From an uncultured Paracoccaceae bacterium (GTDB lineage Bacteria > Pseudomonadota > Alphaproteobacteria > Rhodobacterales > Rhodobacteraceae), in assembly GCA_947496535.1 (NCBI GenBank), contig CANMDE010000008.1, positions 1 through 64,000 on the forward strand: DNA of 64,000 nucleotides, given 5' to 3'. This document shows, piece after piece, positions 17,489-28,325 of the stretch (position 1 is its first letter; the number at the start of each line of letters is the position of its first letter). Made by a program: the position numbers and the translations under genes. The notes beneath the pieces are model-generated. The model worked only from the letters and a program-made list of their open reading frames with translations. It searched no databases and had not been told where the DNA came from.

Positions 17489-20400
17489 TTACTGCACCGC
17501 CTGTAAGGAGCGACCATTGTCGAGGTCATATACGGCTTGGGAACTGAAACGCAGACCGGCGGACAAATCCAAAAGATGGGACAGCAGAGCGCCTTCTAAC
17601 CCCTGGTGCGAGAGCAAGACACCATTACTATCATACTGAACGCTAGCCACTTCATTGCCGCTGGTCGGATCGATTACCAAAAGGTTCTGTCCCGCATTGT
17701 CAAAGAGCATCTCATGCGCGCTCCCTGTCCCCGCGATTGGCCCTTTCGCGTATGTCTCAAATGACAGAGGTGTGCCCGTTGCATCATGGATCCAGCGTTG
17801 CGACAGCTTGGGTGCGGTCTCGCTGTCAAAGGTGAGTGCAACACAGCCGCCGGGACAGGTTAGGTCTGGTATATAGGAGGTCTCCGTCCCAACTTCGGTC
17901 CGCGCGATCAGGTGTCCCAACGCGTCATAGGCGTAGCCGATTGATTGGTCAGGTGACGCATAGCCCACCAACCGGTTCTGCACATCGTAGCTATAGCTTT
18001 CAGCGAAATCGTCGTCTTTGCGGCTGCGCGACACCATGTTGCCACGCGCGTCGTAGGCATAACTATATTTGTCATCCGACATCAGTTGGCCAGCTGCGTC
18101 ATAGACATATGCCGTACTATCATGCGAAGCAATCAAGGCACCGCTACCATCGTAGGCGTAATCCTGCACGGGAATGGCCTGCGCCCCTTGTGTCACCTGA
18201 ATGATCGCGCCCTGCGCGTCACGCATGAAATGCTTTGATAAATCAGGATTCACGGCGTCAGAAATCGCGCTGATTGCACCGTATTGATCGAATGCAAAGG
18301 TCCAATCGGCCAGAACAACACCTGACTGGCTATGCATCATTCGATCTAATTGATTAGCATCATAGGTCAGCGCGGCACTGCGCTCGGTGCTCGCCATCAA
18401 CGCGACCGGACGTCCCGCATCGTCAAAGGTCCAGTTATAGGTCGTTCCCCAGGGTGCGATCTGCCGCACCATCTGATCAGCAGCGTTATAGCTGTGCTGG
18501 GTCACCCCACCCATACTATCGGTATTGGTCGCGATCCGTCCCAAAGCGTCACGATCATAAGTCAGCGTTGCCGCTGGCTGCGGTCCGACAAACCCGTCTG
18601 TTGTCACCGACTGCAAGAGGTTCAGCGCATCATAGGTCATGGACAGTTTACTGTCTTTATCAGCCGCTGATGTTAGGTTGTTCATCAGATCATAAGTATA
18701 GCGGATCTGATTATCGTCCGTCGCTACTGCAACCGGTCTGCCCCGCGCATCGTGTCTTGTCGTCTGCACCGTGCCATCAGCCGCTATCTGTTTGACAACG
18801 CGTCCAGCTCCATCAAGCGACCAGGACGTCTGCCGACCTAATGCATCGGTTCGTGCGATTTGGCGATCTAACACGTCAAATACAACCTGTTCGCGGATCG
18901 CACCGTTAACCCTTACACGCACTACATTGTCACGCAGATCATATTCATACGTCGTCCGCTGGCCGCGTCCGTTGGTTTCGCCAATAAGACGCCCGGCGGC
19001 ATCATAGTCGAAGGTCGTCATGGCACCGCGCGCAGAAGCCTTGGACAATGCCAAACCGCGAGGGTCATAAACAAGAGCCGCCGTGCCATCCGATAAGATC
19101 CGGCCAAGACCGTCATAGGACCAATCCCTTGTCACGCCGTCCAATCTTGTTTTGGAGACCGGCAGACCTGACGGTGAATAGGAAATGCTGCGGCTGGCAA
19201 CTATCTGACCGTCAGCACCCGCTATGATTTCCTGCCCCAAACGGTTTTGGCCATCAAACAATTGCGTGGTAAGGCGAGAAACGTCTTTACCAACCGCCTC
19301 CCGCGTGCCGATGGGATTTCCGGCACCATCACGGGTGATCTCGGTTACGGAACCGGCAGCGTTTGTGATCCGTACTGTATTGAGTGCGTCGTCATGGTCA
19401 TAAGCCGTGGTGTTGCCGTTAGCATCGACCTCTTCGGCGATCAGCCCCTGCGGCGTGCGGCTGTAGACAGCGATATCACCCAGCCCATCACTGACCCGCA
19501 TGAGGTGACCCGCGTCATCATATTCATATACAGTCTGCAATCCGTCCCAGTCCGAGTGGCTAACCAAATAGCCCTTCTCGTCGTAGCGCCAGCTGCGACT
19601 GCGCTGCGCATCGGTACGATGGGCTTGCGTCTCGTTCACGAAACGGCCCGATCCATCGTATTCAAAGACATCGACACGCGCCCCGCCTGCGATGACGGAG
19701 GATGGGCTCGTAACGCTAATGGCCAGATTGTCCGCGTCGCGCGTCGTAGTCGTTTGACGGCCCGTTGAATCTTCGACAAGAACGACAGATCCAAATGCGT
19801 TCAAAGACACGTGAGACATATGACCCGCCTGATCTGTCAATACTGATCGGTAATCGCCAGCGTCCAAAAAGGGGAGAATGCCTGTGCCGGACAACCCATC
19901 AGTTGCCGCCGCTGCGACCTTCGTGGTTGATCCATCCGCGAAACGGGTCTGCCCCAGCCGCCCAAATTCATCATAACGGTAGCGGGTAGTATACCCATCA
20001 GCATTTGTGGCTGCGATCATGTGACCGTCAGTATCGTACTGGTAGGTAACACGCGCATCTGTCGGATCAACGATTTCGGTCAAGGTGCCAGTCGCACCGT
20101 TGTGGCTTAGCTGCGTTTGACGACCGTCGGGTGTTGTAATCGTCGAGATGTGATCTCCGGCATAGGCGAATGTCGTCTCGCGCCCAGCTGTGTCGGCAAG
20201 GCTAATCAGTTGATCATTGGCATCATATGAAAACCGGCGCAGCTGACCGGTAGCAGTGACCTGAGTCGTTACACGACCATTGTTGTCAAAGTTGGTCGTT
20301 GTGCCATCATTAGCGACACGCGACCAGCTGCCATCGGCCAGACGGGTCAGCCGCGAAAACTCCCCCGCGCCAGCGTCAAACAAGCCCAGACCTTGCGTAG

Positions 20401-23400
20401 ACGAAAAGCGGATGCGAACCGCGCCGTCAGACACGCTGATCAAATCAACGCTGCCATCACCGTCAATATCCGCCAGATCAAGGGCACTGTAAGGATACGC
20501 AGACGCATCACTATGAAACATATTCAGCGTCCCGTCGCCACGTCCGATATAGTGGAACTGGCCGCCATCAATGCCCAGATCGATACCGCTTGGCAGTGTA
20601 TTATCGCGACCAAAAACAACATCCGTTTTGCCATCATCATTGATGTCTGCGACCAAAAGATCGAATGGTGCTGTCCCGGTGCTCAGGCTATTGGCGAGCG
20701 GACTACCGTCTTTATCAAGATATCCGTAACCGCCAATGGCCTGCATTGCCTTTGGGTTGACGCTGGTATCGGACAACTGCGTGTCACTGTTATCTGTCAG
20801 CACCTCAAAATCGCGTCCGCCGTTGTTTGACACCACGCGCGCGCTGCCATCGCTAAGCAACACCGCTACATCAATGGTCCCGTTCCCATCGAAATCACCA
20901 CTGTCGATGCCGATCGCCCCGGCGACGGGAACTGTGATCGGTGCATCCTCAAAACTCGTGATTGCTTGCTTTGGCGCAAAGGTCGCGATGCGGTCATCCT
21001 CTATGATGGCGACATCGCCAGTTGCAGTCTGGTAAAGCCGTGGCATGCCAGTCATGGACCAACCACGACCAAAGGGACTGTCCATATCGTTATGAACCAA
21101 AACGGCCCCGTCATATTGAGCAGACACGGATGAACAAGCATAGTTTGCTTGAGTGGTGAATATGTACGGATGACGGCCACTGGCCATCCCCGACATATCC
21201 ACCGACATGGCTTGGCGGAGAGACACCGCCTCACCAATTTGTTTTGGCTTTTGGCCGTTGCGCCCGGTCCGTGGGTTCCACTGGGTCCCACCGTCGATCT
21301 GCACCCCGCCCAGGTCAAGAAATGTATCAAGGCTGAGAGGCAGAGCAGCCATGTCCGATATAGTCACATCACCCGAGATGATTGATACCGGATTGGCGCC
21401 ACTTGCAAGGTACCGCAACCCGAGTTCCTGGACAGTGTTTGAGGACAAGTAAGTTGGCAAAGCATAGTTGTGGAGCAGGTCCCCTGTGGCCGCATCTGGA
21501 ATCCAATTGCCGTAGGGCATAACCTGCGACTGCACGACGGTCGGGGCTTGAGGAACAAAGCTGAACAGCGTTTCACCGTAAAGGGTTGTGCTCACTCCTG
21601 ACCCACCCGGCTGCACGACAGCCTCGCCCGCAATCCCGAAGCCGGTACCGTTCATGGCCATTTGATAGACGTGCAGGCGCGCACCCTCCGGCAACCCATC
21701 TACATTTGGTGCCGTCACTTCAAAGCCGCTTGAAAAGACAGCGCCAGGGGCCTGCACCCCATAGATGTGGCAGGCATCAACCGTCACCGGGAGTGCGGGG
21801 TGATCAAAGTTCTGCGGCAAAACGCCAAGGCAAAGGTCGCCTTCATAGAGTCCGCCGCCAACTGCGCGGATCGTGTTGGCAGGCACCGAAACCTTGAGTC
21901 CTGATGCACCCGTGAGAACCGTGTCGCGTCCCGCCACAACGGCCTGGCATCCATCATTCAGGGGTACGAGATAAATCGTCGGTGCTACGTCGATATTCTG
22001 GTTCAACACGATCTGAACACTGCGACTTTGCGACATGAAATCCGCGTCGGCGCTGACGTCATCCGCGTTGACGATGATCGTATCGGCCCCGGCCTTCAGG
22101 CTGCCAAAAGAAAATGCTCCGGTCGCATCAGTCAACGTTTGCAGGCCCGCATTCTCAAGTCGCACCGGCACATTGGACAAACCGCGATTGATTTCTGACG
22201 CATCCACAACACGTCCATGAAGTCCGGTGTCATCCGCGCTACCGGCGACGACGCTCACAGTCATGGCCGTTTCACTGGTGTCGCGCCCGTCTGAAGCACC
22301 AATAACTATACCATACTCACCGATCTGACCGACGGCGGGTCGAAACCGCAATGCGCCAGTTTGCGCATCCAAGGTCGTGCCCGTCGGCAAAGGTGATGCG
22401 AAGTATGTGATCGTGTCACCATCTGCATCGCTTGCGCCAATGTCCAAGGCAAGCTCTAGCCCCATTTCAACAGTGTAATTCTCCTGGATCGGGTCCAATT
22501 GCGGGCTGTTGTTGAGGCCTTCAACCACAAGCCCCATAGATGTTTGGGCGGTCGCCGTGCCATCGGTGACGGTGAGCGCGACTTGATAGGTCCCCAAAGG
22601 TTCAGGGGCAAAGGTCATGTCCGCCCCATCCGTGACAGCGCCCATGATCTGTCCATCCGGATCAATGATCTCAAATGCATAGGTCAACGCATCACCATCA
22701 GGGTCGGTGCTTCCTGTTCCGGTAAACGTCACGCTTTCGCCAGCAATGCTAAGCGATGGACCGTCGAGAAGCGCCTCTGGTGCCTGATTCAAGACAGTGA
22801 AGCTGACGACCTCGGACGCAGATTGCAGATGATCAGAGACAGTCAGTCGCAGCTGATAATCACCCTGCTGGTCGGGCGCAAAGCTGGCCAGCACCTGACC
22901 CGCGTCCACAATCTTCGCAACGCTTGTGTCCGGAGCCGCGACAACTGCCCATTCGTAACGCAGGGGATCACCGTCGCGGTCAAACGATGAACGTCCGTCC
23001 AGCGCGATGCCATCGCCAACAAAGTGGTCATTGATCGCCGCAATACCCGCTTGCGGAGCAGAGTTTATGACACTTAGGCGGTACACCACCGGTTCTGCCA
23101 GCAATGTCCCATCATCGGCGGCAAGCTGAACAAGGTACTCGCCTGGTACATCGGGAGTAATATCCAGAAGCGGCGCGCTCTGGTCTGCGATGGCAATGCT
23201 CAATGCGCTCTGATCGGGTTTTGATAGAAGCGACCAGTGAGTATTGACAGCATCGCCATTCGGATCAATCGCTGACGACATGAGGCGAACAGTCTCGCCG
23301 GACACAATTGTGTCCATATCGACAGGCGCAGCAGCTGGGGCCAGATTGCCCGCTCCAATGATGGCAGTGTCGGGCAAAGACACCAAGTCTTCACCCGCAA

Positions 23401-24781
23401 CCGTCAACTGCATGGCACGCAAACTTGAAACGGTATTGCTTTCGAGGGTTTGCACAAGCGCCCAATGCTCAACTTCATTACCGAAAGCAGACAAATCGTC
23501 GACGAAATCGGTCGGCAGGTCGTATGCGTCAGCATTTGCAAATGGTGTGGAAAGACTTGTCGAGATCAAAACCGTTTGCGGGACGGATGATGTGATACCA
23601 TCAGACACGCTCAATTGCAGGACATAAACGCCGGTAGCGTCCGGAATGAACGAGGGTCCTGGCGTGTTGGCATTGTTGAGCGCAACATCGGTTGGTGCGT
23701 GCAGCACTGACCATTGATACTGCAATGCGTCGCCGTTCAGGTCATAGCTTTGGCTGCCATCCACAGTGATTTCGATCCCGATTTCAGCCAGGGTGACAGG
23801 CGCAATTTTTGCAACGGGACGCGCATTGCCCGTCGTGACGAGAAGTTGGTCATACCCCTCGAAACCACCGTCTGTGACGCGGGCAGACACCAGATAGTCA
23901 CCTGCAATGCTTGCGGTCAAAGACATCCGAGCATCTTCATCCTGTGTCAAAGCAGATGACAGGTCTGGTGCGGTGATCAAGGTGATATCCGCTGACAGCA
24001 GATCACCGTCGACATCAGAGCTGCCTAAAGCGTCAAGCGACAGAGCATCGCCGACAGAAATAGTGATCTGGTCGAACCCAAGATCAGCCACCGGTGCGAT
24101 GGCGCGTCCATTTGGCTGATCAGTATCAATCATGACGCGCAGTGTTTGGGTTCTGGCAAACGCGCCGTTGCTGTCTTGGACGTCAAGACGGAATTCATAG
24201 ATCCCATCACTTTGCACCGAAACTGCAGTGAGCGGAGCATCGGGCGCATCAATTCTGGCGGTCCCATCGCCCGACACCGGGATCACCGACCATTGGTAGG
24301 TCAGCGCGTCGCCCTCGACATCATAACTGGCTGACCCATCCAGCCAGATCCCATCTGCCATATCGGCAGTCGCGCGCGGGGTGATGCGCGCAACAGGAGC
24401 CGTGTTCTCTGTGCTGATCTCAACATATGCGGTGGCGACGGATGCCTCTACACCTTCGGCAAACAGCTCCAACTGCGCGACATAACGGCCAGCGACGTCA
24501 ACGGTAAACGTGGGACGAAGCAAAGATGGATCACTGAAATCTGCGACGCTGATATCGGGCCTTGTGATCCAACTCCATCTGGGTGTGACAATGCCGTTTC
24601 GCGTCAGATCGAACCCGTCAGTGGGATCAAGAACCAGAGTTTGACCCACGTCAGCGGCCAATGGGGTCGCGATACTTTCGGCTGAAACCGAATTATCTTG
24701 CGCAAAGGCTGATGTGTAAGCTGAGAGTGTAAGAAAACAAGAAAAGCCTAATAAACGAGAAAATACCGATCCCACTTGCAT
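17489..24781 (-). CDS. giant secreted YD/Rhs-repeat protein 1 (2430 aa, no Rhs tip)
   Basis: The start ATG 24781 has GGAGAT before it and is followed by a Sec signal (MQVGSVFSRLLGFSCFLTL, cleavage after AFA at about residue 27). About 30-850 are tandem Ig/PKD/cadherin-like units with repeated SYDxxGDxLxYxWSV motifs. A carboxypeptidase-regulatory-like domain with VHGRV-type start follows (~854-930). FG-GAP/VCBS repeats with DxDGDGxxD calcium loops lie at ~1257-1467. YD repeats (YDALGRL..., YDxxGN) run from ~1477 to the end. Such YD repeats build hollow cocoon shells in Tc toxins and Rhs proteins. The protein stops within a degenerate core (LRFSSQAVYDLDNGRSL), with no DPxG motif and no toxin tail. 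Confidence 0.85.
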   Translation of the reverse strand: MQVGSVFSRLLGFSCFLTLSAYTSAFAQDNSVSAESIATPLAADVGQTLVLDPTDGFDLTRNGIVTPRWSWITRPDISVADFSDPSLLRPTFTVDVAGRYVAQLELFAEGVEASVATAYVEISTENTAPVARITPRATADMADGIWLDGSASYDVEGDALTYQWSVIPVSGDGTARIDAPDAPLTAVSVQSDGIYEFRLDVQDSNGAFARTQTLRVMIDTDQPNGRAIAPVADLGFDQITISVGDALSLDALGSSDVDGDLLSADITLITAPDLSSALTQDEDARMSLTASIAGDYLVSARVTDGGFEGYDQLLVTTGNARPVAKIAPVTLAEIGIEITVDGSQSYDLNGDALQYQWSVLHAPTDVALNNANTPGPSFIPDATGVYVLQLSVSDGITSSVPQTVLISTSLSTPFANADAYDLPTDFVDDLSAFGNEVEHWALVQTLESNTVSSLRAMQLTVAGEDLVSLPDTAIIGAGNLAPAAAPVDMDTIVSGETVRLMSSAIDPNGDAVNTHWSLLSKPDQSALSIAIADQSAPLLDITPDVPGEYLVQLAADDGTLLAEPVVYRLSVINSAPQAGIAAINDHFVGDGIALDGRSSFDRDGDPLRYEWAVVAAPDTSVAKIVDAGQVLASFAPDQQGDYQLRLTVSDHLQSASEVVSFTVLNQAPEALLDGPSLSIAGESVTFTGTGSTDPDGDALTYAFEIIDPDGQIMGAVTDGADMTFAPEPLGTYQVALTVTDGTATAQTSMGLVVEGLNNSPQLDPIQENYTVEMGLELALDIGASDADGDTITYFASPLPTGTTLDAQTGALRFRPAVGQIGEYGIVIGASDGRDTSETAMTVSVVAGSADDTGLHGRVVDASEINRGLSNVPVRLENAGLQTLTDATGAFSFGSLKAGADTIIVNADDVSADADFMSQSRSVQIVLNQNIDVAPTIYLVPLNDGCQAVVAGRDTVLTGASGLKVSVPANTIRAVGGGLYEGDLCLGVLPQNFDHPALPVTVDACHIYGVQAPGAVFSSGFEVTAPNVDGLPEGARLHVYQMAMNGTGFGIAGEAVVQPGGSGVSTTLYGETLFSFVPQAPTVVQSQVMPYGNWIPDAATGDLLHNYALPTYLSSNTVQELGLRYLASGANPVSIISGDVTISDMAALPLSLDTFLDLGGVQIDGGTQWNPRTGRNGQKPKQIGEAVSLRQAMSVDMSGMASGRHPYIFTTQANYACSSVSAQYDGAVLVHNDMDSPFGRGWSMTGMPRLYQTATGDVAIIEDDRIATFAPKQAITSFEDAPITVPVAGAIGIDSGDFDGNGTIDVAVLLSDGSARVVSNNGGRDFEVLTDNSDTQLSDTSVNPKAMQAIGGYGYLDKDGSPLANSLSTGTAPFDLLVADINDDGKTDVVFGRDNTLPSGIDLGIDGGQFHYIGRGDGTLNMFHSDASAYPYSALDLADIDGDGSVDLISVSDGAVRIRFSSTQGLGLFDAGAGEFSRLTRLADGSWSRVANDGTTTNFDNNGRVTTQVTATGQLRRFSYDANDQLISLADTAGRETTFAYAGDHISTITTPDGRQTQLSHNGATGTLTEIVDPTDARVTYQYDTDGHMIAATNADGYTTRYRYDEFGRLGQTRFADGSTTKVAAAATDGLSGTGILPFLDAGDYRSVLTDQAGHMSHVSLNAFGSVVLVEDSTGRQTTTTRDADNLAISVTSPSSVIAGGARVDVFEYDGSGRFVNETQAHRTDAQRSRSWRYDEKGYLVSHSDWDGLQTVYEYDDAGHLMRVSDGLGDIAVYSRTPQGLIAEEVDANGNTTAYDHDDALNTVRITNAAGSVTEITRDGAGNPIGTREAVGKDVSRLTTQLFDGQNRLGQEIIAGADGQIVASRSISYSPSGLPVSKTRLDGVTRDWSYDGLGRILSDGTAALVYDPRGLALSKASARGAMTTFDYDAAGRLIGETNGRGQRTTYEYDLRDNVVRVRVNGAIREQVVFDVLDRQIARTDALGRQTSWSLDGAGRVVKQIAADGTVQTTRHDARGRPVAVATDDNQIRYTYDLMNNLTSAADKDSKLSMTYDALNLLQSVTTDGFVGPQPAATLTYDRDALGRIATNTDSMGGVTQHSYNAADQMVRQIAPWGTTYNWTFDDAGRPVALMASTERSAALTYDANQLDRMMHSQSGVVLADWTFAFDQYGAISAISDAVNPDLSKHFMRDAQGAIIQVTQGAQAIPVQDYAYDGSGALIASHDSTAYVYDAAGQLMSDDKYSYAYDARGNMVSRSRKDDDFAESYSYDVQNRLVGYASPDQSIGYAYDALGHLIARTEVGTETSYIPDLTCPGGCVALTFDSETAPKLSQRWIHDATGTPLSFETYAKGPIAGTGSAHEMLFDNAGQNLLVIDPTSGNEVASVQYDSNGVLLSHQGLEGALLSHLLDLSAGLRFSSQAVYDLDNGRSLQAVQ

Positions 24782-24845
24782 ATCTCCAATTCTAGTATGC
24801 GTTTAGTTTGCTAGAATTGAAAAATGGCCAAAATGTGGCTTAATA

Positions 24846-25072
24846 TCAGAGGCATAGGTGATGCCTAAGTTTCTTCCAAAATTTAACAGTAAAAGGATAT
24901 GCAGTCGTTGCCGCGAACGCTACTCCGCCCTCTTTAGTCTCATAGATACTAGACTTTTGTGCTGCAAGTATCAGTGCATAATGATTGTCTAATACCTTTG
25001 CCGCAGGGCAATAAAGATGGCGAAAAACCGCGCTTGCCAAATCTGCCTCGCGCCACTGTTTCTCTTTTTGAC
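24846..25072 (-). other. possible small ORF downstream of gspE, otherwise non-coding
   Basis: The 290-bp gap between gspE and the giant gene contains one frame that stays open from the gspE stop to a TGA at 24846 and encodes about 64-75 residues (SAVFRHLYCPAAKVLDNHYA..., ending FWKKLRHHLCL). The start is unclear (GTG/ATG near 25040 or a TTG upstream) and no family is recognised. It may be a short unknown gene or chance. Confidence 0.25.
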
Positions 25073-26665
25073 TTATTGAAATCCAAAAGCACGATATGTT
25101 TCTGATTTGGACACAAAACCACGGGTCACCAATGACTCGGCCTCTTCTGTCATCGAAACAAATCCCTCCTCTATCGCGATATCACGTAGGGTGGCACCGC
25201 GCGCTCCTTGGGTGATCGCGTCAGACAAATTGGGAGAGATCGTCAACAACTCTGCCACGGCCATACGACCGACATAGCCCGTTCCATCGCATGCATTACA
25301 TCCTTCGGCGTGGCAGGCCTTGCAATTTGCCCGGACAAGCCGTTGCGACAGCACACCTCGTAGAGTCGCACCAACCAGATAGGGTGCTACACCCAGATCA
25401 AGCAGGCGGTCCACCGCGCTGACAGAGTCGTTGGTGTGGATCGTTGACAGAACAAGGCGACCGATCAAGGCTGCCCGAACGGCAACTTCGGCTGTTTCCT
25501 CATCCCTTATCTCACCCACCATCACGACATTTGGGTCCTGGCGCAAGATCGCGCGCAGAGCTTTCGCAAATGACATATCAATAGCAGTGTCCACCTGCAC
25601 CTGATTGGCTCCGTCAAGGGCATATTCGATTGGGTCTTCTACAGTCAGAATTTTACGGTCATCCGAATTGATGCCTTTGAGCGCGGTATAAAGCGTCGTT
25701 GTCTTGCCGCTGCCCGTCGGGCCAGCTACCAGAAAAATGCCATTGGGATTTGCCATCATCTTTTCGATCTGGCTCACAAGGTCCGATGGGAATTTCAAAG
25801 AAGTCCAATCCAGTTGAACCCGATTGCGGTCCAGCAAACGCAGAACGATGCTTTCACCATATTGGGTCGGAAGCGTTGAAACACGGATATCAATGCTGCG
25901 CCCGCGCACCACCACATCTGCCCGGCCATCCTGCGGACGGCGGCGCTCCGAGATATTTAGATTGGCCATAATCTTCAGGCGGGACATTACCGAACTACGG
26001 ATATCGTCCGGGATCATCCGATCAACCTGCAAAAGACCGTTGATGCGGCACCTGACCCGCGCCCCGTTTTGCTGCGTTTCGATATGAACGTCCGAGGCGC
26101 CCAAAGTGACTGCCCTGCCGATGATATCATTGACCAGGTTGATGACTGGACCATCATTGGCCAAAGCCTGCAGCCGCGCCACATCACTGGTAGTGGCTGC
26201 GTCAGCCTGCGTCTCCTTTGGGGTGGAAGCCAGATTGAGCGCTGCATTGATTGTACTGGGCGAAGCGATGACCGGATGAACGGCAACCTCCAACAAAAAC
26301 TCCACAGCCGAGATCAGATCATCCATATCTGTTGTCGCGGTTGCCAATGTGTAGCCGTCGTCCGTTTGCGCAACAGGTATGGTCATAGCCCGCTTCATGA
26401 AGTCTGACTTGAGCAGGTCCGATTTGATCAATCCATGGTCAATCATCTCCATTGTCACGTATGGCAGTTCGAGAAACTCCGCGAGGGCATAATAGGTCTT
26501 GTCCTCCTCCATCAAGCCAAGTTCGAGAACGACTCGCTCAACACCTGTTGCTGTCTCTTTGGCGGCGAGCGCAACCCGGCGCGCAGTTTGCTCGGTCAGG
26601 TGGTTTTGCTGAACCAGAAACGTCAGAAACGTAGCGTCGCAAAAAGGTCGCGGTTTATCTGACAT
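25073..26665 (-). CDS. gspE: type II secretion ATPase GspE
   Basis: The 530-residue protein has an N-terminal MshEN/T2SSE-N region (about 15-150). The secretion ATPase domain has Walker A GPTGSGKTT (315-323), Asp box VEDPIEY, Walker B MVGEIRDEETAE and His box STIHTND. A tetracysteine zinc site (NCKACHAEGCNACDGTGY, about 446-463) precedes the C-terminus. Hexameric GspE hydrolyses ATP at the cytoplasmic face and drives pseudopilus assembly. Here it is transcribed divergently from gspL-M-N-D-F-H-I-J, with about 100 bp between the two start codons as a shared promoter. Confidence 0.95.
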   Translation of the reverse strand: MSDKPRPFCDATFLTFLVQQNHLTEQTARRVALAAKETATGVERVVLELGLMEEDKTYYALAEFLELPYVTMEMIDHGLIKSDLLKSDFMKRAMTIPVAQTDDGYTLATATTDMDDLISAVEFLLEVAVHPVIASPSTINAALNLASTPKETQADAATTSDVARLQALANDGPVINLVNDIIGRAVTLGASDVHIETQQNGARVRCRINGLLQVDRMIPDDIRSSVMSRLKIMANLNISERRRPQDGRADVVVRGRSIDIRVSTLPTQYGESIVLRLLDRNRVQLDWTSLKFPSDLVSQIEKMMANPNGIFLVAGPTGSGKTTTLYTALKGINSDDRKILTVEDPIEYALDGANQVQVDTAIDMSFAKALRAILRQDPNVVMVGEIRDEETAEVAVRAALIGRLVLSTIHTNDSVSAVDRLLDLGVAPYLVGATLRGVLSQRLVRANCKACHAEGCNACDGTGYVGRMAVAELLTISPNLSDAITQGARGATLRDIAIEEGFVSMTEEAESLVTRGFVSKSETYRAFGFQ

Positions 26666-26766
26666 CTCATTTTACCATACATCTGCATCAATTCGATGCT
26701 ATTCATACTACAGGTTGTATCATAAACTACAAAGAAATTGGCAACAAACGCCCCAATAGGCAACAC

Positions 26767-27765
26767 ATGACAAGAAGTCTTCTTTCACGCCCGAGCGATA
26801 TGCTCCGCGACAGTATTCGGGACGTTTTTCCCGGATGGGTGCGTGTGTTGTTCTGGGCCACTCCTAATGCGCGACTATTGCGTATTGATGGAGACGGAAA
26901 AGACGCAATCAATATGCCAGCATCGGCCTTGCTCTCGACAGAGATATCGAAAACACACAACAAAACAGTGGATGCGGTCATCCCAAACGAACAGATTCTA
27001 CTGCGCAGGATACACATACCGCCCTCTGCGGTGTCCGGGCATGCGTCGATTGCTGAGCTCGATCTTTTGCGCCGTACACCGTTCGCGGCCACCGACGTCT
27101 ATTGGGCGCTAAACCCCGATCGCGACTCAAAGTCAGCAGAGCTCATCCAATGGGTAGCCAAAAGAACGGAAGTGGAGCGATTTCGCAAAGCGCTACAGCT
27201 TCACGGATATCGGGTTCGCAAGATTTTAACGGAGCAAGACGGCGTCCAGGCCGTTCTTTCCGATTTCACTAACGAGATCGCCCCACGAGCCAAGCTTTGG
27301 CGGCGTCTAAATACCGTGATCGGATTGGGAATTATTGCTTGCGCGTTCGCCATTTGGCTCAGGCCAGCATGGGATGCGCGTGAAGCTATTTTGCGCGACA
27401 CAATAATCGTCAATCGGCTCCAAACAGAAGCCTTGCGGCTGCGCTCTGAAATTCAAGAGCTCAATCAGATTGACAGCGAACGCACAGCGTTTGTTGACAC
27501 GGTTATGCGACGCCCACGGATGGTCGATGCTTTACGAAATTTGACGGTTGCGTTGCCGGACGAAGTTTGGCTGTCCGATATGCTACTGTCCGATGATCGG
27601 ATCACAATAAACGGCGAAACCAGTGCCTCTGCAGCTAATCTGGTTCTAACGCTGACCCAAGGTGATTTGGCCTATATCCCTGCCCTCGCCGGTCCAGTCT
27701 CACGGACAAGCGGGGGAAGCGAGCGGTTCAGCCTGGTTTTTGAACCGAAGCGGCGCGCACCATGA
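26767..27765 (+). CDS. gspL: type II secretion inner-membrane platform protein GspL
   Basis: The 332-residue protein has an N-terminal cytoplasmic region with reduced actin-like/PilM features and a single membrane span at about 176-196 (TVIGLGIIACAFAIWL). A coiled coil follows, then a PilN-like periplasmic ferredoxin-like domain (DALRNLTVALPDEVWLSDM). GspL couples the GspE ATPase to the membrane platform. It overlaps gspM by ATGA and opens the rightward operon. Confidence 0.8.
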   Translation: MTRSLLSRPSDMLRDSIRDVFPGWVRVLFWATPNARLLRIDGDGKDAINMPASALLSTEISKTHNKTVDAVIPNEQILLRRIHIPPSAVSGHASIAELDLLRRTPFAATDVYWALNPDRDSKSAELIQWVAKRTEVERFRKALQLHGYRVRKILTEQDGVQAVLSDFTNEIAPRAKLWRRLNTVIGLGIIACAFAIWLRPAWDAREAILRDTIIVNRLQTEALRLRSEIQELNQIDSERTAFVDTVMRRPRMVDALRNLTVALPDEVWLSDMLLSDDRITINGETSASAANLVLTLTQGDLAYIPALAGPVSRTSGGSERFSLVFEPKRRAP

Positions 27766-28325
27766 TCGGTCGACCCTTAACATCGTATTTCACCGTCGCC
27801 GCTTTGGGCGCCTGTTTATTCACAGCTACTTATTTCCTGATCCTTTTGCCACTGGGCAACTGGCGGCAGTCAACTCTCGATAGGCAAATCGACCTTGTAA
27901 ACGACCGGGAACAACTGGAGGGTCGTGTCGCTCAGCTTGAGGCGGAAAAGCAATCATTTGTGAGCGATGATTTAGAGGGCTTGATTTGGGAGGGCGAGCA
28001 GCAAGCCGAAGCAACCGCCAAAGTACAGTCAGCAATCAATGATATCGCACGCGACAACGGGATCTTAATGCGATCCATTGCGCCGACAAACAATGTCGAC
28101 ATCGGCATTCCCAATGCGATTAGCTTTCGTCTTGAGTTCGAAGCCAGCTTGGATCAACTTGTCAGCTTTTTGAAAACCATTGAATTCGGTCAACCCGCCT
28201 TGGTTGTGACACGCGCAAATACGCGACGTCTGGTCAGGCCCGGCCAAGCAAGCTTACAGCCCGAGCTTTTTGTCCAACTCGACATAGCTGCACCGATCTC
28301 AATATCCGATGGTTCAGGCGGATGA
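27762..28325 (+). CDS. gspM: type II secretion protein GspM
   Basis: The 187-residue bitopic protein has one N-terminal span (about 10-30, VAALGACLFTATYFLILLPL), a heptad-like coiled coil (LVNDREQLEGRVAQLEAEKQ) and a small C-terminal periplasmic domain. That matches GspM/PilO-type partners of GspL. It is read with ATGA overlaps on both sides, between gspL and the GspN/C-like gene, which supports the assignment more than sequence identity does. Confidence 0.75.
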   Translation: MIGRPLTSYFTVAALGACLFTATYFLILLPLGNWRQSTLDRQIDLVNDREQLEGRVAQLEAEKQSFVSDDLEGLIWEGEQQAEATAKVQSAINDIARDNGILMRSIAPTNNVDIGIPNAISFRLEFEASLDQLVSFLKTIEFGQPALVVTRANTRRLVRPGQASLQPELFVQLDIAAPISISDGSGG

